Below, piece by piece: positions 43,920-52,719 of a stretch of DNA of 64,000 nucleotides. The notes under the pieces are model-generated. The model made no database searches. It saw nothing but the letters and a program-made list of their open reading frames with translations, and was not told where the DNA came from. Where the stretch lies: NCBI RefSeq assembly GCF_023897015.1, contig NZ_JAMHFY010000009.1, positions 111,532 through 175,531 on the forward strand, read 5' to 3'. The first letter of the stretch is position 1. Every line of letters starts with the position of its first letter. A program made the translations under genes and the position numbers. Source of the DNA: Desulfosporosinus nitroreducens (GTDB lineage: Bacteria; Bacillota; Desulfitobacteriia; Desulfitobacteriales; Desulfitobacteriaceae).

Positions 43920-44055
43920 TTATATATCCTCCCTTTTCAAAAAAACTTTTCTTTGTCTTAATTTAAATAATTTGAATTGATTAAGCGCAAACCCTTTAAG
44001 ACACCTCCTTGGAAGTTGGAAATATTCAGAAATTCGAGTCGTAGTCTCAATTCAG

Positions 44056-44071
44056 TGCAATTTCCGTGCCA
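44056..44071 (-). promoter_or_regulatory. sigma-54 promoter of alcohol dehydrogenase gene
   Basis: Minus strand TGGCACGGAAATTGCA is an exact match to TGGCACG-N4-TTGCA. It lies 137 bp upstream of the dehydrogenase start, leaving a long untranslated leader. Confidence 0.9.
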
Positions 44072-44226
44072 AAATTAGGGACTATAGCGATTTGTATGTA
44101 ATCATGTCTTAATCAAACTTCCCTAGAGCCTAGACGTCCGCCGTATGACACGCTGATTTCGGTATTTTTTTCGAAAGGACTTTACCCATCTAGTTAATCA
44201 CTACGCTTAGCTCACAAAAAAAGAAG

Positions 44227-44308
44227 TGGTGAAAATAGTCACCACAAAACATAAACTTATTGTCTTTTACAATTGTACGGAAATCACCCATTGGTGATAA
44301 AGTTCACC
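44227..44308. promoter_or_regulatory. enhancer (UAS) sites for the sigma-54 activator
   Basis: Two copies of GGTGA-N6-TCACC: 44229-44244 (within GTGGTGA...TCACCAC) and 44293-44308; an extra ATCACC at 44283 forms a second dyad with GGTGAT. They are about 160-250 bp upstream of the -24 box, the normal distance for enhancer-binding proteins. Confidence 0.75.
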
Positions 44309-44319
44309 ATCCTTTCAAA

Positions 44320-46182
44320 TCACCTTTGCCAATGTAATAAATCAATTCCATATTTAGAAGCTTTTTTAACAATAGTTGAATGGTCGACCTCAATTTGTTT
44401 AGCCGCTTTCCGTGTTGAGCCATATTTTTCAATTACTTGCTGAAAATATTGCCGCTCAAACTGCTCTTTTGCTTGTTTATAGGTCATAATGCTCCTAGAC
44501 ACGCCAATTGTCTTAGTATCATTTAAAAATTTTTTCAAAGCTTGCGGTATATATTCTAACGTAATTGTATCCATCTCCGATGTTACAACTAACCGTTCCA
44601 TTAGATTTTCCAACTCACGTACATTACCCGGCCATAAATACTTAGTAAAAATATTGTAGACCTCAGATGATAGTGTTTTATTAGTATGATATGTCTCATT
44701 GAACTTGTTTAGGAAATAGTTTGTTAAAGGAATAATATCACTTAGTCGATCACGAAGAGCAGGTATGTGAATTGTTAAGACTTGTAACCGATAGAATAAG
44801 TCGGAACGAAATTGTTTATTCTGAACCATGCATTCCAAATCACGGTTTGTTGCGGCCACAATTCTGGTGTTTACCTTAATTAAACGCTTTCCGCCAATTT
44901 TATAAAAATCATAGCTTTGAACGAAACGCAGCAGTTTTACTTGAAGTTGTAGGGGAAGATCACCAATTTCATCAAGTAGTACCGTACCATTATTCGCTAA
45001 TTCGAAAAAACCGATTTTACCACCCTTCTTCGCACCGCTAAAAGCACCTTCTTCATAACCAAACAACTCCGACTCTAGTAAAGCCTCGGGAATGGCCCCG
45101 CAATTTATCTTTAAAAAAGGAGCCTCCTTGCGGTCACTGAAATTATGAATTAGATCAGTGACAACCTCCTTACCTACTCCAGATTCGCCTGTAATCAGAA
45201 TAGGTGCATCAACTTTGGCATATTTTTCAATACTTTTCACTAATTCCTTCATTTCAGAACTAATAAAAGTAAGGTTTGGGTCTAAGCCCTGCTTTTTAGT
45301 AAGGGTATTAATAATCTCGCAATACCGATTCAACTTATCCTCTGAGTCTTTGATTTTTTGTTTTTCATGTTCTATGTCCCTTATTGTACCGGCTACACGT
45401 AATGGTACGCCTTGATCATTCCGTAAAGTAAAACCATGAGCATGAAACCAGCGGTACTCGTCGTTTTTTAGACAGAGACGATAATCAATAGAATAAGGAG
45501 TATTTCCACTATAATCATTTAAATGTCCAAAGAAAGCATTTAATGTCATTTCCTTGTCCTCGGGGTGAAGTCTGTTGATCCAACTGTTTAGCACGTTGGG
45601 GAAATCATCTTCATCATGGTAACCTAAAAGATTTCGAAATTGTGGCGACCACCAAAACTTAGGATTAATCGGGTCGCCAGCAACAACCTCCATATCCCAA
45701 GGGCCTTCTGTCAATGCGCGGCTGATCAGTTCAAAACGAGTTAACAAGAACTCCCTTTCTTGTTCTCTGTTTCTCTGTTCATGAATATCCAATAAGCTTC
45801 CGATAAATCGGAGAGGAATCCCTTGTTCATTCCTGACTGTCTCACCGATGGTTCGAAACCAGCGGTACTGGTTGTTCTTTAACCGCATCCGATATTGCTC
45901 ATCAAAGGAAGTCTCGCCGGAATTATCTTCCACATGGGAAGTAAAAGCCTGCAGTACCCGATCACAATCATCTGAATGAATTCTTGATAGCCAGCTCTCA
46001 AGAACTCCAGGAAAGTCTAATTCATTGCTAAAGCCAAGTAATGTGCGAAATGCCTGCGTCCACATGACCTTACCGCCTGGATTTTTAGAATAGCCCTCCT
46101 CAAAAGTCATTTCCCATAACCCGGCATTCATCAAATTGATAGATTTTTTGATTAAATAATTTTCATTTGCTTCATTAAGCAT
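44320..46182 (-). CDS. double-PAS sigma-54-dependent activator
   Basis: 620 residues. Two PAS domains of the PAS_3 type (about 12-140 and 150-275; YRWFRTIGETVRNEQGIPLR and YRWFHAHGFTLRNDQGVPLR are the paired end strands), AAA+ domain with Walker A GESGVGKE, Walker B GTVLLDEIGDLP and a sigma-54 loop reading GAFSGA, not the common GAFTGA. C-terminal HTH RKAAKQIEVDHSTIVKKASK. The UAS pair and sigma-54 promoter of the dehydrogenase lie just after its stop, so this is its activator; the signal (alcohol, aldehyde, redox) is unknown. Its ATG abuts the preceding stop. Confidence 0.85.
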   Translation of the reverse strand: MLNEANENYLIKKSINLMNAGLWEMTFEEGYSKNPGGKVMWTQAFRTLLGFSNELDFPGVLESWLSRIHSDDCDRVLQAFTSHVEDNSGETSFDEQYRMRLKNNQYRWFRTIGETVRNEQGIPLRFIGSLLDIHEQRNREQEREFLLTRFELISRALTEGPWDMEVVAGDPINPKFWWSPQFRNLLGYHDEDDFPNVLNSWINRLHPEDKEMTLNAFFGHLNDYSGNTPYSIDYRLCLKNDEYRWFHAHGFTLRNDQGVPLRVAGTIRDIEHEKQKIKDSEDKLNRYCEIINTLTKKQGLDPNLTFISSEMKELVKSIEKYAKVDAPILITGESGVGKEVVTDLIHNFSDRKEAPFLKINCGAIPEALLESELFGYEEGAFSGAKKGGKIGFFELANNGTVLLDEIGDLPLQLQVKLLRFVQSYDFYKIGGKRLIKVNTRIVAATNRDLECMVQNKQFRSDLFYRLQVLTIHIPALRDRLSDIIPLTNYFLNKFNETYHTNKTLSSEVYNIFTKYLWPGNVRELENLMERLVVTSEMDTITLEYIPQALKKFLNDTKTIGVSRSIMTYKQAKEQFERQYFQQVIEKYGSTRKAAKQIEVDHSTIVKKASKYGIDLLHWQR

Positions 46183-46452
46183 TTATTTCTCCTTAAGTAA
46201 ACCTAATCTCTTCATTGATTTATTCTGAATATCTTTAAAGGGTCTATCAATAAGATAAGGGTTATTTCTGATGTAAATCATGGCTGCTCCAAATCCACGG
46301 TCCCTTCTATACATAGAAACTTCAAAAATGTTCGCATTGGGTAAACATGCCACGTATTGAGTGAAGAAGTACCTTAAACTATGCGGAGTAAGATTTTCGT
46401 TGATGATTCCGTTAATGATTTGCTCGTATAGGCCATAGATGATTTCTGACAT
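46183..46452 (-). CDS. tyrosine-recombinase-like C-terminal fragment
   Basis: 89 residues. TPHSLRYFFTQYVACLPNAN resembles the H-x-x-R box of phage integrases (HSLRH), and the rest, IYIRNNPYLIDRPFKDIQ, its C-terminal tail. The catalytic Arg I and a Tyr in context are lacking. It has a good ribosome site (GAGGTG), so it may be expressed, directly upstream of and touching the PAS activator. I regard it as a relic; a small regulator is the alternative. Confidence 0.45.
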   Translation of the reverse strand: MSEIIYGLYEQIINGIINENLTPHSLRYFFTQYVACLPNANIFEVSMYRRDRGFGAAMIYIRNNPYLIDRPFKDIQNKSMKRLGLLKEK

Positions 46453-46608
46453 GTTACACCTCTAATTCGGGACCACTTTTACCTTATTCTCAAGAGAGAT
46501 ATTTTAGGGGAATGTTAAGTACTAAGAATATGGGAAGTTTATACTTACCTTCACAAGGCTAATCATAAATATAATGGAAAGTTGCTCATACCGCAATGGG
46601 TATCACTA

Positions 46609-46986
46609 TCAAATAGCCGGAAGATCCAATTGATTGAGTGCTTTCGCCGTATTTAGAACGCGGTTCATGTATGCCATATGAATTTTGGGTAGGATGTCAT
46701 TAACTTTTTCGCCCACTCCAAAAAAATGTCTTCTATTTTTGACAGTTGCTAAATGTCCTTGCTCAATATCAGGAAAAAGCATAAAACGCTCGACATCAAC
46801 CCCCTCATTTCTAACAATGAAAACCTTTGGATTCAATTCCCATGATCCGTTATGTACGACTTCATTTCTTAGCGCTTCAATTGTACTAATTAGATCGCAT
46901 TTTTCGAAAACGGTCTGGTTTGTTCCATTTATTTTTAGGTCTTTTCTCGTTCCCAAAAACAGCAGGAAATTAAGTAGTTTATGCAA
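46609..46986 (-). CDS. HEPN-like protein, possibly truncated
   Basis: 125 residues from a TTG start with a GAGG site. IEALRNEVVHNGSWELNPKV contains the R-x4-H motif typical of HEPN RNases. Helix-rich on both sides. It may be the C-terminal part of a larger defence-type protein since no partner nucleotidyltransferase or upstream domain is found; identification rests on this motif only. Confidence 0.4.
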   Translation of the reverse strand: MHKLLNFLLFLGTRKDLKINGTNQTVFEKCDLISTIEALRNEVVHNGSWELNPKVFIVRNEGVDVERFMLFPDIEQGHLATVKNRRHFFGVGEKVNDILPKIHMAYMNRVLNTAKALNQLDLPAI

Positions 46987-47025
46987 AAAAACCTCATATA
47001 TTACAAGGTTTTATTTGTTCTCACA

Positions 47026-47074
47026 GAAAAGGAGGCGCCTTTTGAACTGCATCCCGTTCTTTAGACACCTCCTT
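47026..47074 (-). terminator. terminator of the HicB-like module, copy 1
   Basis: Minus strand AAGGAGG...CCTCCTTTTC hairpin directly behind the HicB-like reading frame. Mismatched in the middle; the copy at 61768-61814 is perfect (AAGGAGGCGCC / GGCGCCTCCTT). Confidence 0.65.
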
Positions 47075-47537
47075 CTTCGTCGTCTTCATTCCCGAACACT
47101 TCAAATAAATCATGAGCGTTTTCAGGCAGCATGTCAATTCCCAGCCTCTCCCTCAATACCTCCCGCATGTCCTGCGCAGAAATCGGCCTGCCTTTTTTCC
47201 CCAATTGGAAGAGTCAGCTGGGAAACCCGATGGCTTTTCTGGCGAATTTGGGACCTTACATGCGCCGGTACTCCTGCAGATCGACCGCTACCGGAACAAC
47301 AACAGCGTCCGCCGCGATTTCCCAGCCTGAAGTATCCGAAGCTTCGGGGATGTGCTCATGCTCTCTGTCCATCATACATAAATGAAACCCTAGCCTGGGC
47401 CCGGCCCAGTAATAAGCCTGGATAAAATCCTCCCCTTCGATACCGCAGCCCGGCAGGTCCGGGAAAACAACCGTATATTTGCCGCTTATTTTATCCCGCT
47501 CTATAATGGCCCAGAAAACATATTTCCTCTTCATCAT
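47061..47537 (-). pseudogene. HicB-like antitoxin, frameshifted
   Basis: From ATG 47537 or 47534 (AAGGA upstream): MKRKYVFWAIIERDKISGKY then TVVFPDLPGCGIEGEDF, the HicB partial RNase-H fold, GWEIAADAVVVPVAVDLQEY, then a frame change near 47270 into a C-terminal part ending VFGNEDDEEGG with stop at 47061. The copy at 61802 shows the original C-terminus (KKGRPISAQDMREVLRKKLR). No HicA toxin is present. Follows the DUF3102 gene by 10 bp. Confidence 0.65.
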
Positions 47538-47547
47538 CCACCATTCC

Positions 47548-48443
47548 TTACTGCGCATCTCCGCCGGGACGAGCTTGCCTGCTCCACGTCTCGTCCTTAA
47601 GCCACACATTCAAACGATCGTAAACTTTATTCTTATAAGTGATATACGTCTCCTTGTCATTGGGGGCGATTTGGAGTAGCTCATGCTTTACTTCCTTAAT
47701 GGTTTTATCCAGGTTTTCACAGAGGAAGGCGATTTGGTTGGCCCTGACCTTGAGCGAGGTATTAATGAAGTTCGTTTTCATCCTCTCGTAGCCCTTGGCG
47801 GATGAGCTTTGTTCGAGCGATTCCAGCGAATCCTTCAGCTGCCTCGCCGTTTGATCGAGTTCCGCTTTGGACGTTTTGACGTTCTCCAATTGGACCTTCA
47901 GATTGGCAAGCTCCGTAGTCAGCTCGGTGATGATACCGCTTTGGTCTTCCACTGTTTTCTGGAGGTTCGCGTTCTCCTGCAGAGCCTGGTCTTTTTCCTG
48001 TAAAACCTGGTCTTTTTCTTGCAGGGTCTGCGTCCGTTCATTGACCGCTTGCCTGAGTTCCTGTTTGGTCATTCCCTCGATATCCATATCGATGATAAAT
48101 TGCGCCCGTTCCTCCTTTAAAAGAAGCACCGCCTGGCTGTAGTTCAAATTCGGATCCGGATCCGAATTTGAGGAGGTAAGCTGTTCGTCTCCGTACTCTT
48201 TGAAGATACGCATCAATTTATTGGCCCTGCTCTGGGAGAAATCCACCGACTCCTCCAGCCACTTGCCCCATTCTCCATACTTGAGCAGGGCCTTGGCCTC
48301 CGTCAGCCGCCTTCCGATCTCGACGGCGGCAGCAAGGTAGATCCTCTCAGCCTGGTATTTGATCAGGTTAATTTCAGCCGCGATACATGCGTGGTGCGTC
48401 CGCTGATGACATCAGTTACTGTATCAGTTACTGTATCATTCAT
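47548..48443 (-). pseudogene. DUF3102 protein gene, N-terminal frameshift
   Basis: The main frame holds an N-terminal DUF3102 domain (AAEINLIKYQAERIYLAAAV, KYGEWGKWLEESVDFSQSRA) and a long coiled coil (about 120-200; TLQEKDQVLQEKDQALQEN). The true start, ATG 48443 with AAGGAG, gives MNDTVTDTVTDVISGRTTH and is out of frame by one base near 48390. Such proteins are found on plasmids and conjugative elements and relate to phage ParB-like or anti-repressor functions. Upstream of and overlapping into the HicB-like gene. Confidence 0.65.
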
Positions 48444-48504
48444 GATATCCACACTCCTTGGGGCTAATCTCACTCATAGGATATGTGGCCAGGCTTAAGA
48501 GTGT

Positions 48505-48565
48505 GACAACCTCAGTCGTCAGGCGCCTCCTTCTTTTGTCTTCATTCCCGAACACTGGAAAAACT
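48505..48565. repeat. third fragment of the HicB-like 3' end
   Basis: AGGCGCCTCCTTCTTTTGTC and TTCATTCCCGAACAC repeat the end of the HicB-like genes at 47.06 and 61.8 kb. Confidence 0.6.
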
Positions 48566-48639
48566 ATAGTTTCCCTTTATTAACTGGAACCAAGCAGTTG
48601 GACAAAGCAAAGCTTTATTATGTAACAATCTGGACGGCC

Positions 48640-48762
48640 ATAACATAAGATGTTGTATCCCCGTTGTTTAAGCCTGGGGCGTATCGTAAAGGGAAGAAAC
48701 CCGCTGCTCTTTAAGAGTTCAGCGGGCTTCTTCTTTATTGTCATTATCCTATTCAAGATATG
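48640..48762. repeat. repeat with terminator hairpin, copy 1
   Basis: Matches 62145-62248. GAAGAAACCCGCTG / CAGCGGGCTTCTTC (48693-48734) with CTTTATTG is a strong hairpin, terminator-like in either direction. Confidence 0.7.
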
Positions 48763-49221
48763 AAACCTATAGTTGTTCAAAACTATAAGTCTCTATTGCA
48801 AACACTTGTCGAATCAAATATTAGTCTGAATGTCACTTGGGCTACTCCTATATCTAATAAAATAACCACTTCTTTATCTCTCAAAAATGCAGAAATAATA
48901 TTAGATACATTAGAGCCAAACATAGCAAAAGTAGGTTGCTCTTATTTAAGGGCACCTGAGCACCTACTTCTAACAGAACCTGATGAAGAAACTAGCATTC
49001 TAAGATTGGAGGATACACTATTAGGCCTGAATCTTGGAAATAGATCTTTTGAATTCAGATCCATAGATGGTGTAAAATATCGAGGAAAAATAAGTTCAGT
49101 TTTGTTTGAGGTCTCATCCTATATACCAGCCAATGTAATAATTGAAATAGAAAAGCAAATAACAATCATTTCAATTTTCGTTGTGTCCCAAACTTCGGCA
49201 GGTTGGAATTATGTTCGCTAA
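48760..49221 (+). CDS. hypothetical protein, possibly lacking its N-terminus
   Basis: 153 residues, mixed alpha/beta (SLSLKNAEIILDTLEPNIAK, EPDEETSILRLEDTLLGLNL), no known motif. The ATG overlaps the end of the repeat and has no ribosome site, so the original start may have been replaced by the repeat insertion. Confidence 0.4.
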   Translation: MKPIVVQNYKSLLQTLVESNISLNVTWATPISNKITTSLSLKNAEIILDTLEPNIAKVGCSYLRAPEHLLLTEPDEETSILRLEDTLLGLNLGNRSFEFRSIDGVKYRGKISSVLFEVSSYIPANVIIEIEKQITIISIFVVSQTSAGWNYVR

Positions 49222-49786
49222 ACTCCCAGTAATCGAACTATGAACAATTCCTGACGCCTACATTGTATTCCATTGGTAAACTTCTTGTCAGTCGAAAGGC
49301 GGTCATAATGACTACGATAAGTCGCAACTTTAATAATGGGCACACTCAACGTGTGTTTGGGCAAGGAAGTGATACTGAAGCGCGTAAATATTGTTTTTGC
49401 GGAATAGTTAGACCCCCTAAAAGCAAGGGGGTCGTTTTAATGTACGGTTTAAACCTTTGCGCAAAATATTGTATATACTTTACGTGTCCTGTCACCCCCA
49501 AAAGAGCTATATTTATTATAGTCATATTGCCGTTGACCAGGGTGCTATATATTACTCGCTTTCCAAAGCCCATCATTAGTAATCCTTTCCCATTATTCAG
49601 CCGGTTCTTCCCTCATTGTACGTCATCGACGTTATCGGTATTAGCAAATAAATATTAGTCAGGAATTAAATATATTTATTTGCTACCTTTAAAGTATAGG
49701 GCACTACGATAAACCAATGAATTGTACACACACAAACTTTAGTGCAAAGCATAATCTAATCAAAGAAGTGTGAAAGGATGGTTTCT
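49222..49786. other. gene-free stretch with one terminator
   Basis: GACCCCC / GGGGGTC with GTTTTAAT (49411-49437) is a plus-strand terminator with no recognisable gene in front of it. The rest is AT-rich; ribosome site AAAGGATGG ends the stretch. Confidence 0.45.
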
Positions 49787-50125
49787 ATGAATTTACATCA
49801 AATGCCCCATACTAATCTCACAAATACTGTTCAAGATTGTGAAGTCATGTGTGAACACATGATTACCCATCTCCTTATGCATTGCCAAGATCTTCATCTA
49901 AGGCATAGACAATTACAACTACTACGAGATTGTGCAGATATCTGTACAGTGACTGCTAAATATCTTGCTCGCCATAGCACTTATAGTAAATCAATAGCAG
50001 GCCTTTGCGCGAGTATATGTGAAGCATGTGGAAATGAATGTGCACGATTTGCCGACCAGGAATCTCAAAAATGTGCCCACATCTGTTTACACTGTGCCAT
50101 GGAATGTCGTGCGTTTGCAATGTAG
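49787..50125 (+). CDS. four-helix bundle copper-binding protein (Csp-like)
   Basis: 112 residues, rich in Cys and His arranged along helices: VQDCEVMCEHMITHLLMHCQ, LLRDCADICTVTAKYLA, LCASICEACGNECARFA, CAHICLHCAMECRAF. This is the copper-storage (Csp)/DUF326 four-helix pattern, with about 13 cysteines facing the core to hold Cu(I). No signal peptide, hence cytosolic type. ATG 49787 preferred for ribosome spacing. Terminator follows. A truncated relative is at 52453. Confidence 0.85.
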   Translation: MNLHQMPHTNLTNTVQDCEVMCEHMITHLLMHCQDLHLRHRQLQLLRDCADICTVTAKYLARHSTYSKSIAGLCASICEACGNECARFADQESQKCAHICLHCAMECRAFAM

Positions 50126-50128
50126 AGA

Positions 50129-50175
50129 AGATAGCCCCGAATCTCAATTAGTATTGAGATTCGGGCTATCTTGAA
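50129..50175 (+). terminator. terminator after copper-binding protein
   Basis: AGATAGCCC-GAATCTCAA / TTGAGATTCGGGCTATCT, long stem with short loop, followed by TGAATTTTATT. Confidence 0.8.
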
Positions 50176-50644
50176 TTTTATTCTGAGATCTCATCAATAG
50201 AGCAAGATAGGGCATTAGCTGCTTCTCGCTCTTAAAAGATATTACCTTTGCTAAGCAATGGTCCTAGTCTTATCATGAAGATATTCCAAGGTACCCATTG
50301 CCAGCAGTGAGCTAACTTCTGAAGAATGTGTGCTGATGAATGCCGTAATATTCTAATATGTAAAATCAGATTTGTTAGGCAGGTAGGGTAAAAACTTACC
50401 TACCTTTTTCTACTGATATTGATTTTAGGGAGGTCCTTCTTGAATAAAAGCATTGTTTGAACAGCTTTTACGAAATGATTGACCTTAATGCGCTAGAGGA
50501 ATAATGCTCAAAGTCGAAGTGTAACGAACCGTGCGCTTTCAATTGGGAATACCTTATTTCAACACAAATCCAATTACCATATTGTTCCATTTTATTTATC
50601 CCCTACATATTATGAACCATCTCTTAACAAAGGAGGAAATGCAA
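50176..50644. other. gene-free stretch with a second terminator
   Basis: AGGTAGGGTA / TTACCTACCT with CTTTTTC (50381-50410) is a terminator without an evident gene, so a short RNA may be made here. The YjcZ-like gene's ribosome site AAAGGAGGAA ends the stretch. Confidence 0.45.
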
Positions 50645-50770
50645 ATGGCATTCGTTGGTGCTGGTGTTAATGGAGCTTGTGATTGTGGAACAGGACGTGG
50701 CTTTGGTGCCGGAATCGCAGCAGTTGTCGTGATTATTCTTCTTCTTATCGCATTGGGAATCGTATTCTAA
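50645..50770 (+). CDS. small Gly-rich membrane peptide (YjcZ-like)
   Basis: 41 residues: MAFVGAGVNGACDCGTGRGF, then one hydrophobic helix IAAVVVIILLLIALGIVF to the end. Form and ending resemble YjcZ-family sporulation peptides. AAAGGAGG precedes by 8 bases. Paired with a second peptide 19 bp downstream. Confidence 0.7.
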   Translation: MAFVGAGVNGACDCGTGRGFGAGIAAVVVIILLLIALGIVF

Positions 50771-50789
50771 TTTAAAGGAGGAAATATTT

Positions 50790-50933
50790 ATGTACGGAAT
50801 GGGTTATGGTGGTTACGGTGGAACATGCTGTCCTGCTCCTATCGCCCCAGTCGCGCCAGTTGGTGTAGGGGTCGGTGTGGGAATTATCGCGATTGCAATT
50901 CTAATTCTTATCGCTTTAGGTGTAATCTTCTAA
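50790..50933 (+). CDS. YjcZ-like peptide, second
   Basis: 47 residues: MYGMGYGGYGGTCCPAPIAP, then VAPVGVGVGVGIIAIAILIL-IALGVIF. Gly/Tyr head, CC pair, C-terminal membrane helix. AAAGGAGG 8 bases upstream. Close relative at 54897. Probably sporulation- or coat-associated; function unknown. Confidence 0.7.
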   Translation: MYGMGYGGYGGTCCPAPIAPVAPVGVGVGVGIIAIAILILIALGVIF

Positions 50934-51167
50934 AATATACGATATTGAACACGCTATCATCTTAATAAAGTGGTAGCCTGTTCATAATGATCTCGAATAG
51001 CCTACTTAATATCTGAAATTTTCCCCAACAATCATTATTATAGTCTTGCTCTTCAAGTGTTAAGCGAACTAAAGTCACAAGGACTTATTTAACTTTTTCA
51101 TATATCAATGCAATAAAATGTCTATTCCTAGCATTATATTGGCGGGATAAAGGAGGTGGCAAAAACT

Positions 51168-51384
51168 ATGTTCTTAGGTATAAACCGTTCCTCAAATCTA
51201 GGCGGAGCACCTGGAGAGAAGGTGTTGTCCTCAAGTAGGGGAAAACGTGGGATTTCTTAATCCAGCACAAAACTTGCCGGTGGGGATGCAACGTTTCCTT
51301 GGTAAAAAGGGAATCAACTCTTCTGATGATCTAGCAAACCGTGTTCAGTTCGCACCTCGTATGCCTTTCAGAAAAGTACGCTAA
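51168..51384 (+). CDS. small protein pair or frameshifted small gene
   Basis: AGGAGGTGG leads into MFLGINRSSNLGGAPGEKVL... which stops at 51260; from GTG 51247 (AGGGGA upstream) a second frame reads MGFLNPAQNLPVGMQRFLGK and on to RMPFRKVR at 51384. Either two tiny overlapping genes or one gene with a single-base shift around 51230-51250. Not recognised. Confidence 0.4.
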
Positions 51385-51469
51385 ATAAAAAGGGCGGGGA
51401 TATTCCCGCACTTACAGACTATCTGGTTGAGTTACTTCTTTGATGGTCCAAAAATACATATTCTTACAA

Positions 51470-52036
51470 TTAGGGGTTTCTGTACTCGGAAGATTTATAC
51501 TTATCTATTTTCCAAGTTCCCTTCTCCTTTTTTACTAATAACTCATATTTAGTTCTAAAAGGAATTCCTGCGCTAATTCTATTTTTCTTATTGTTCTTTT
51601 TGTTTAGTTCTTTAAAGTATTTGTCGACAGCACTTACCACACAGGTCCTTACGTTATATACTACCTCAGCCTGCTCTAGGTCCACACTAAAAGTAATTGA
51701 GAGAAACTCACAATCCTCATACTTGGATTTAATCTTGTTTTCGATAAATAGTTTTATGGTACTTTGCTCGTCATTATTCTTAAAGAGCTCTATCAGGTGG
51801 TCCACTGTATAAAGATGATACTCGGCCCTACCGTCCAGGCGCTCAAAATCACGGTTGTTTATGGCTTTTGCAAAATCCCTGGACAACCCCTTTATTAATT
51901 GTTCATCCTCTGTATCATTCGTTAAAGTCGCTGCCCTGCTGTCAGCCTTACCGCAGTTGTTATTTATTGTCCCATCCGAAACAGTAGATTCTTGGATTAC
52001 TTCCAAAACCTTTTGTATGATATTTAGCTTGCTCAT
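51470..52036 (-). CDS. hypothetical protein with NTF2-like C-terminal part
   Basis: 188 residues, cytoplasmic. After a variable N-terminus, GLSRDFAKAINNRDFERLDG and VVYNVRTCVVSAVDKYFKEL, FRTKYELLVKKEKGTWKIDK follow the pattern of NTF2-like domains (ending in a strand 'G.WKID'). ATG 52036 follows AAGGGGG. No operon partner. Function unknown. Confidence 0.5.
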   Translation of the reverse strand: MSKLNIIQKVLEVIQESTVSDGTINNNCGKADSRAATLTNDTEDEQLIKGLSRDFAKAINNRDFERLDGRAEYHLYTVDHLIELFKNNDEQSTIKLFIENKIKSKYEDCEFLSITFSVDLEQAEVVYNVRTCVVSAVDKYFKELNKKNNKKNRISAGIPFRTKYELLVKKEKGTWKIDKYKSSEYRNP

Positions 52037-52452
52037 TTTCCCCCTTCTTTCACGGCCTTTCATTTCATATATCTTATGAACAATGGGAGGAAAAGTATCT
52101 ACCTAAATTCACTTTTTTAATGTCTTTTAACAACTCTCCGCTATTACCCATCCTCATATCCCTATCCCTATCCCTATGCACCATATCCTTACGGATGGTA
52201 TTAGTATTAGATCAGCTATATCGACAAATACAGTCAAAGATTGATCAACGCTTTAGTAGTATCTTCTAAAAAATTCCTAAATTTATTGATTACGAAGAAA
52301 GGAGAGGTCAAAACTCTCCCCTTTTCATTATAAAACAAGAACTTTTTTAGAAAATCTTGTCCCATATATTCGCTAGAACCCATAGCCTATAGGGTATTGT
52401 ACAAAAGACCTCCTATTAAGGTATTTTTAAAAATAGTTTGGAGGTTGATTTA
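52037..52452. other. gene-free stretch
   Basis: Contains a small CCCTAT-type microsatellite at about 52153-52176 (ATCCCTATCCCTATCCCTAT). The next gene's ribosome site TGGAGG closes it. No gene seen. Confidence 0.4.
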
Positions 52453-52719
52453 ATGCCTATTGCTACCAATGCCACGGCTTCGATGCAAGCCTGTATTGAT
52501 GCTTGCAATTCATGTTTTCAAGCTTGTGAGGAATGTTATACTGCCTGTCTAAATGAACCTGATGTTCAAGCGAGAATCCATTGTATCCAGGTACTACGTG
52601 ATTGTGCTGATATCTGTGCTATGGCTTCTCAATATATGTCACGAAATATTCGTCGCTTGGATTTACTTGAAAAGAGCTCTAGAGTATTAAACACAACACC
52701 TAAATATACAAAAACCTAG
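52453..52719 (+). pseudogene. four-helix copper-binding protein, truncated
   Basis: MPIATNATASMQACIDACNS, CFQACEECYTACLNEPDVQA, VLRDCADICAMASQYMSRN: the first two helices of a DUF326/Csp protein with regular Cys. After SRN the sequence turns into NIRRLDLLEKSSRVLNTTPK, unlike the family, and ends overlapping the convergent methyltransferase gene by 33 bases, so the last two helices are lost. Could still bind some copper. Confidence 0.7.

Noticed and set aside
44041..44071. Ordinary sigma-70 promoter for the alcohol dehydrogenase gene
   Set aside because: The perfect -24/-12 element with enhancers and an adjacent activator explains it better.
46183..46452. Functional integrase and an integrative element border
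   Set aside because: Only a short C-terminal piece with one catalytic box remains and no att direct repeats were found.
49263..49658. 131-codon plus-strand ORF
   Set aside because: It runs through an intrinsic terminator, lacks a ribosome site and has no family-like composition.
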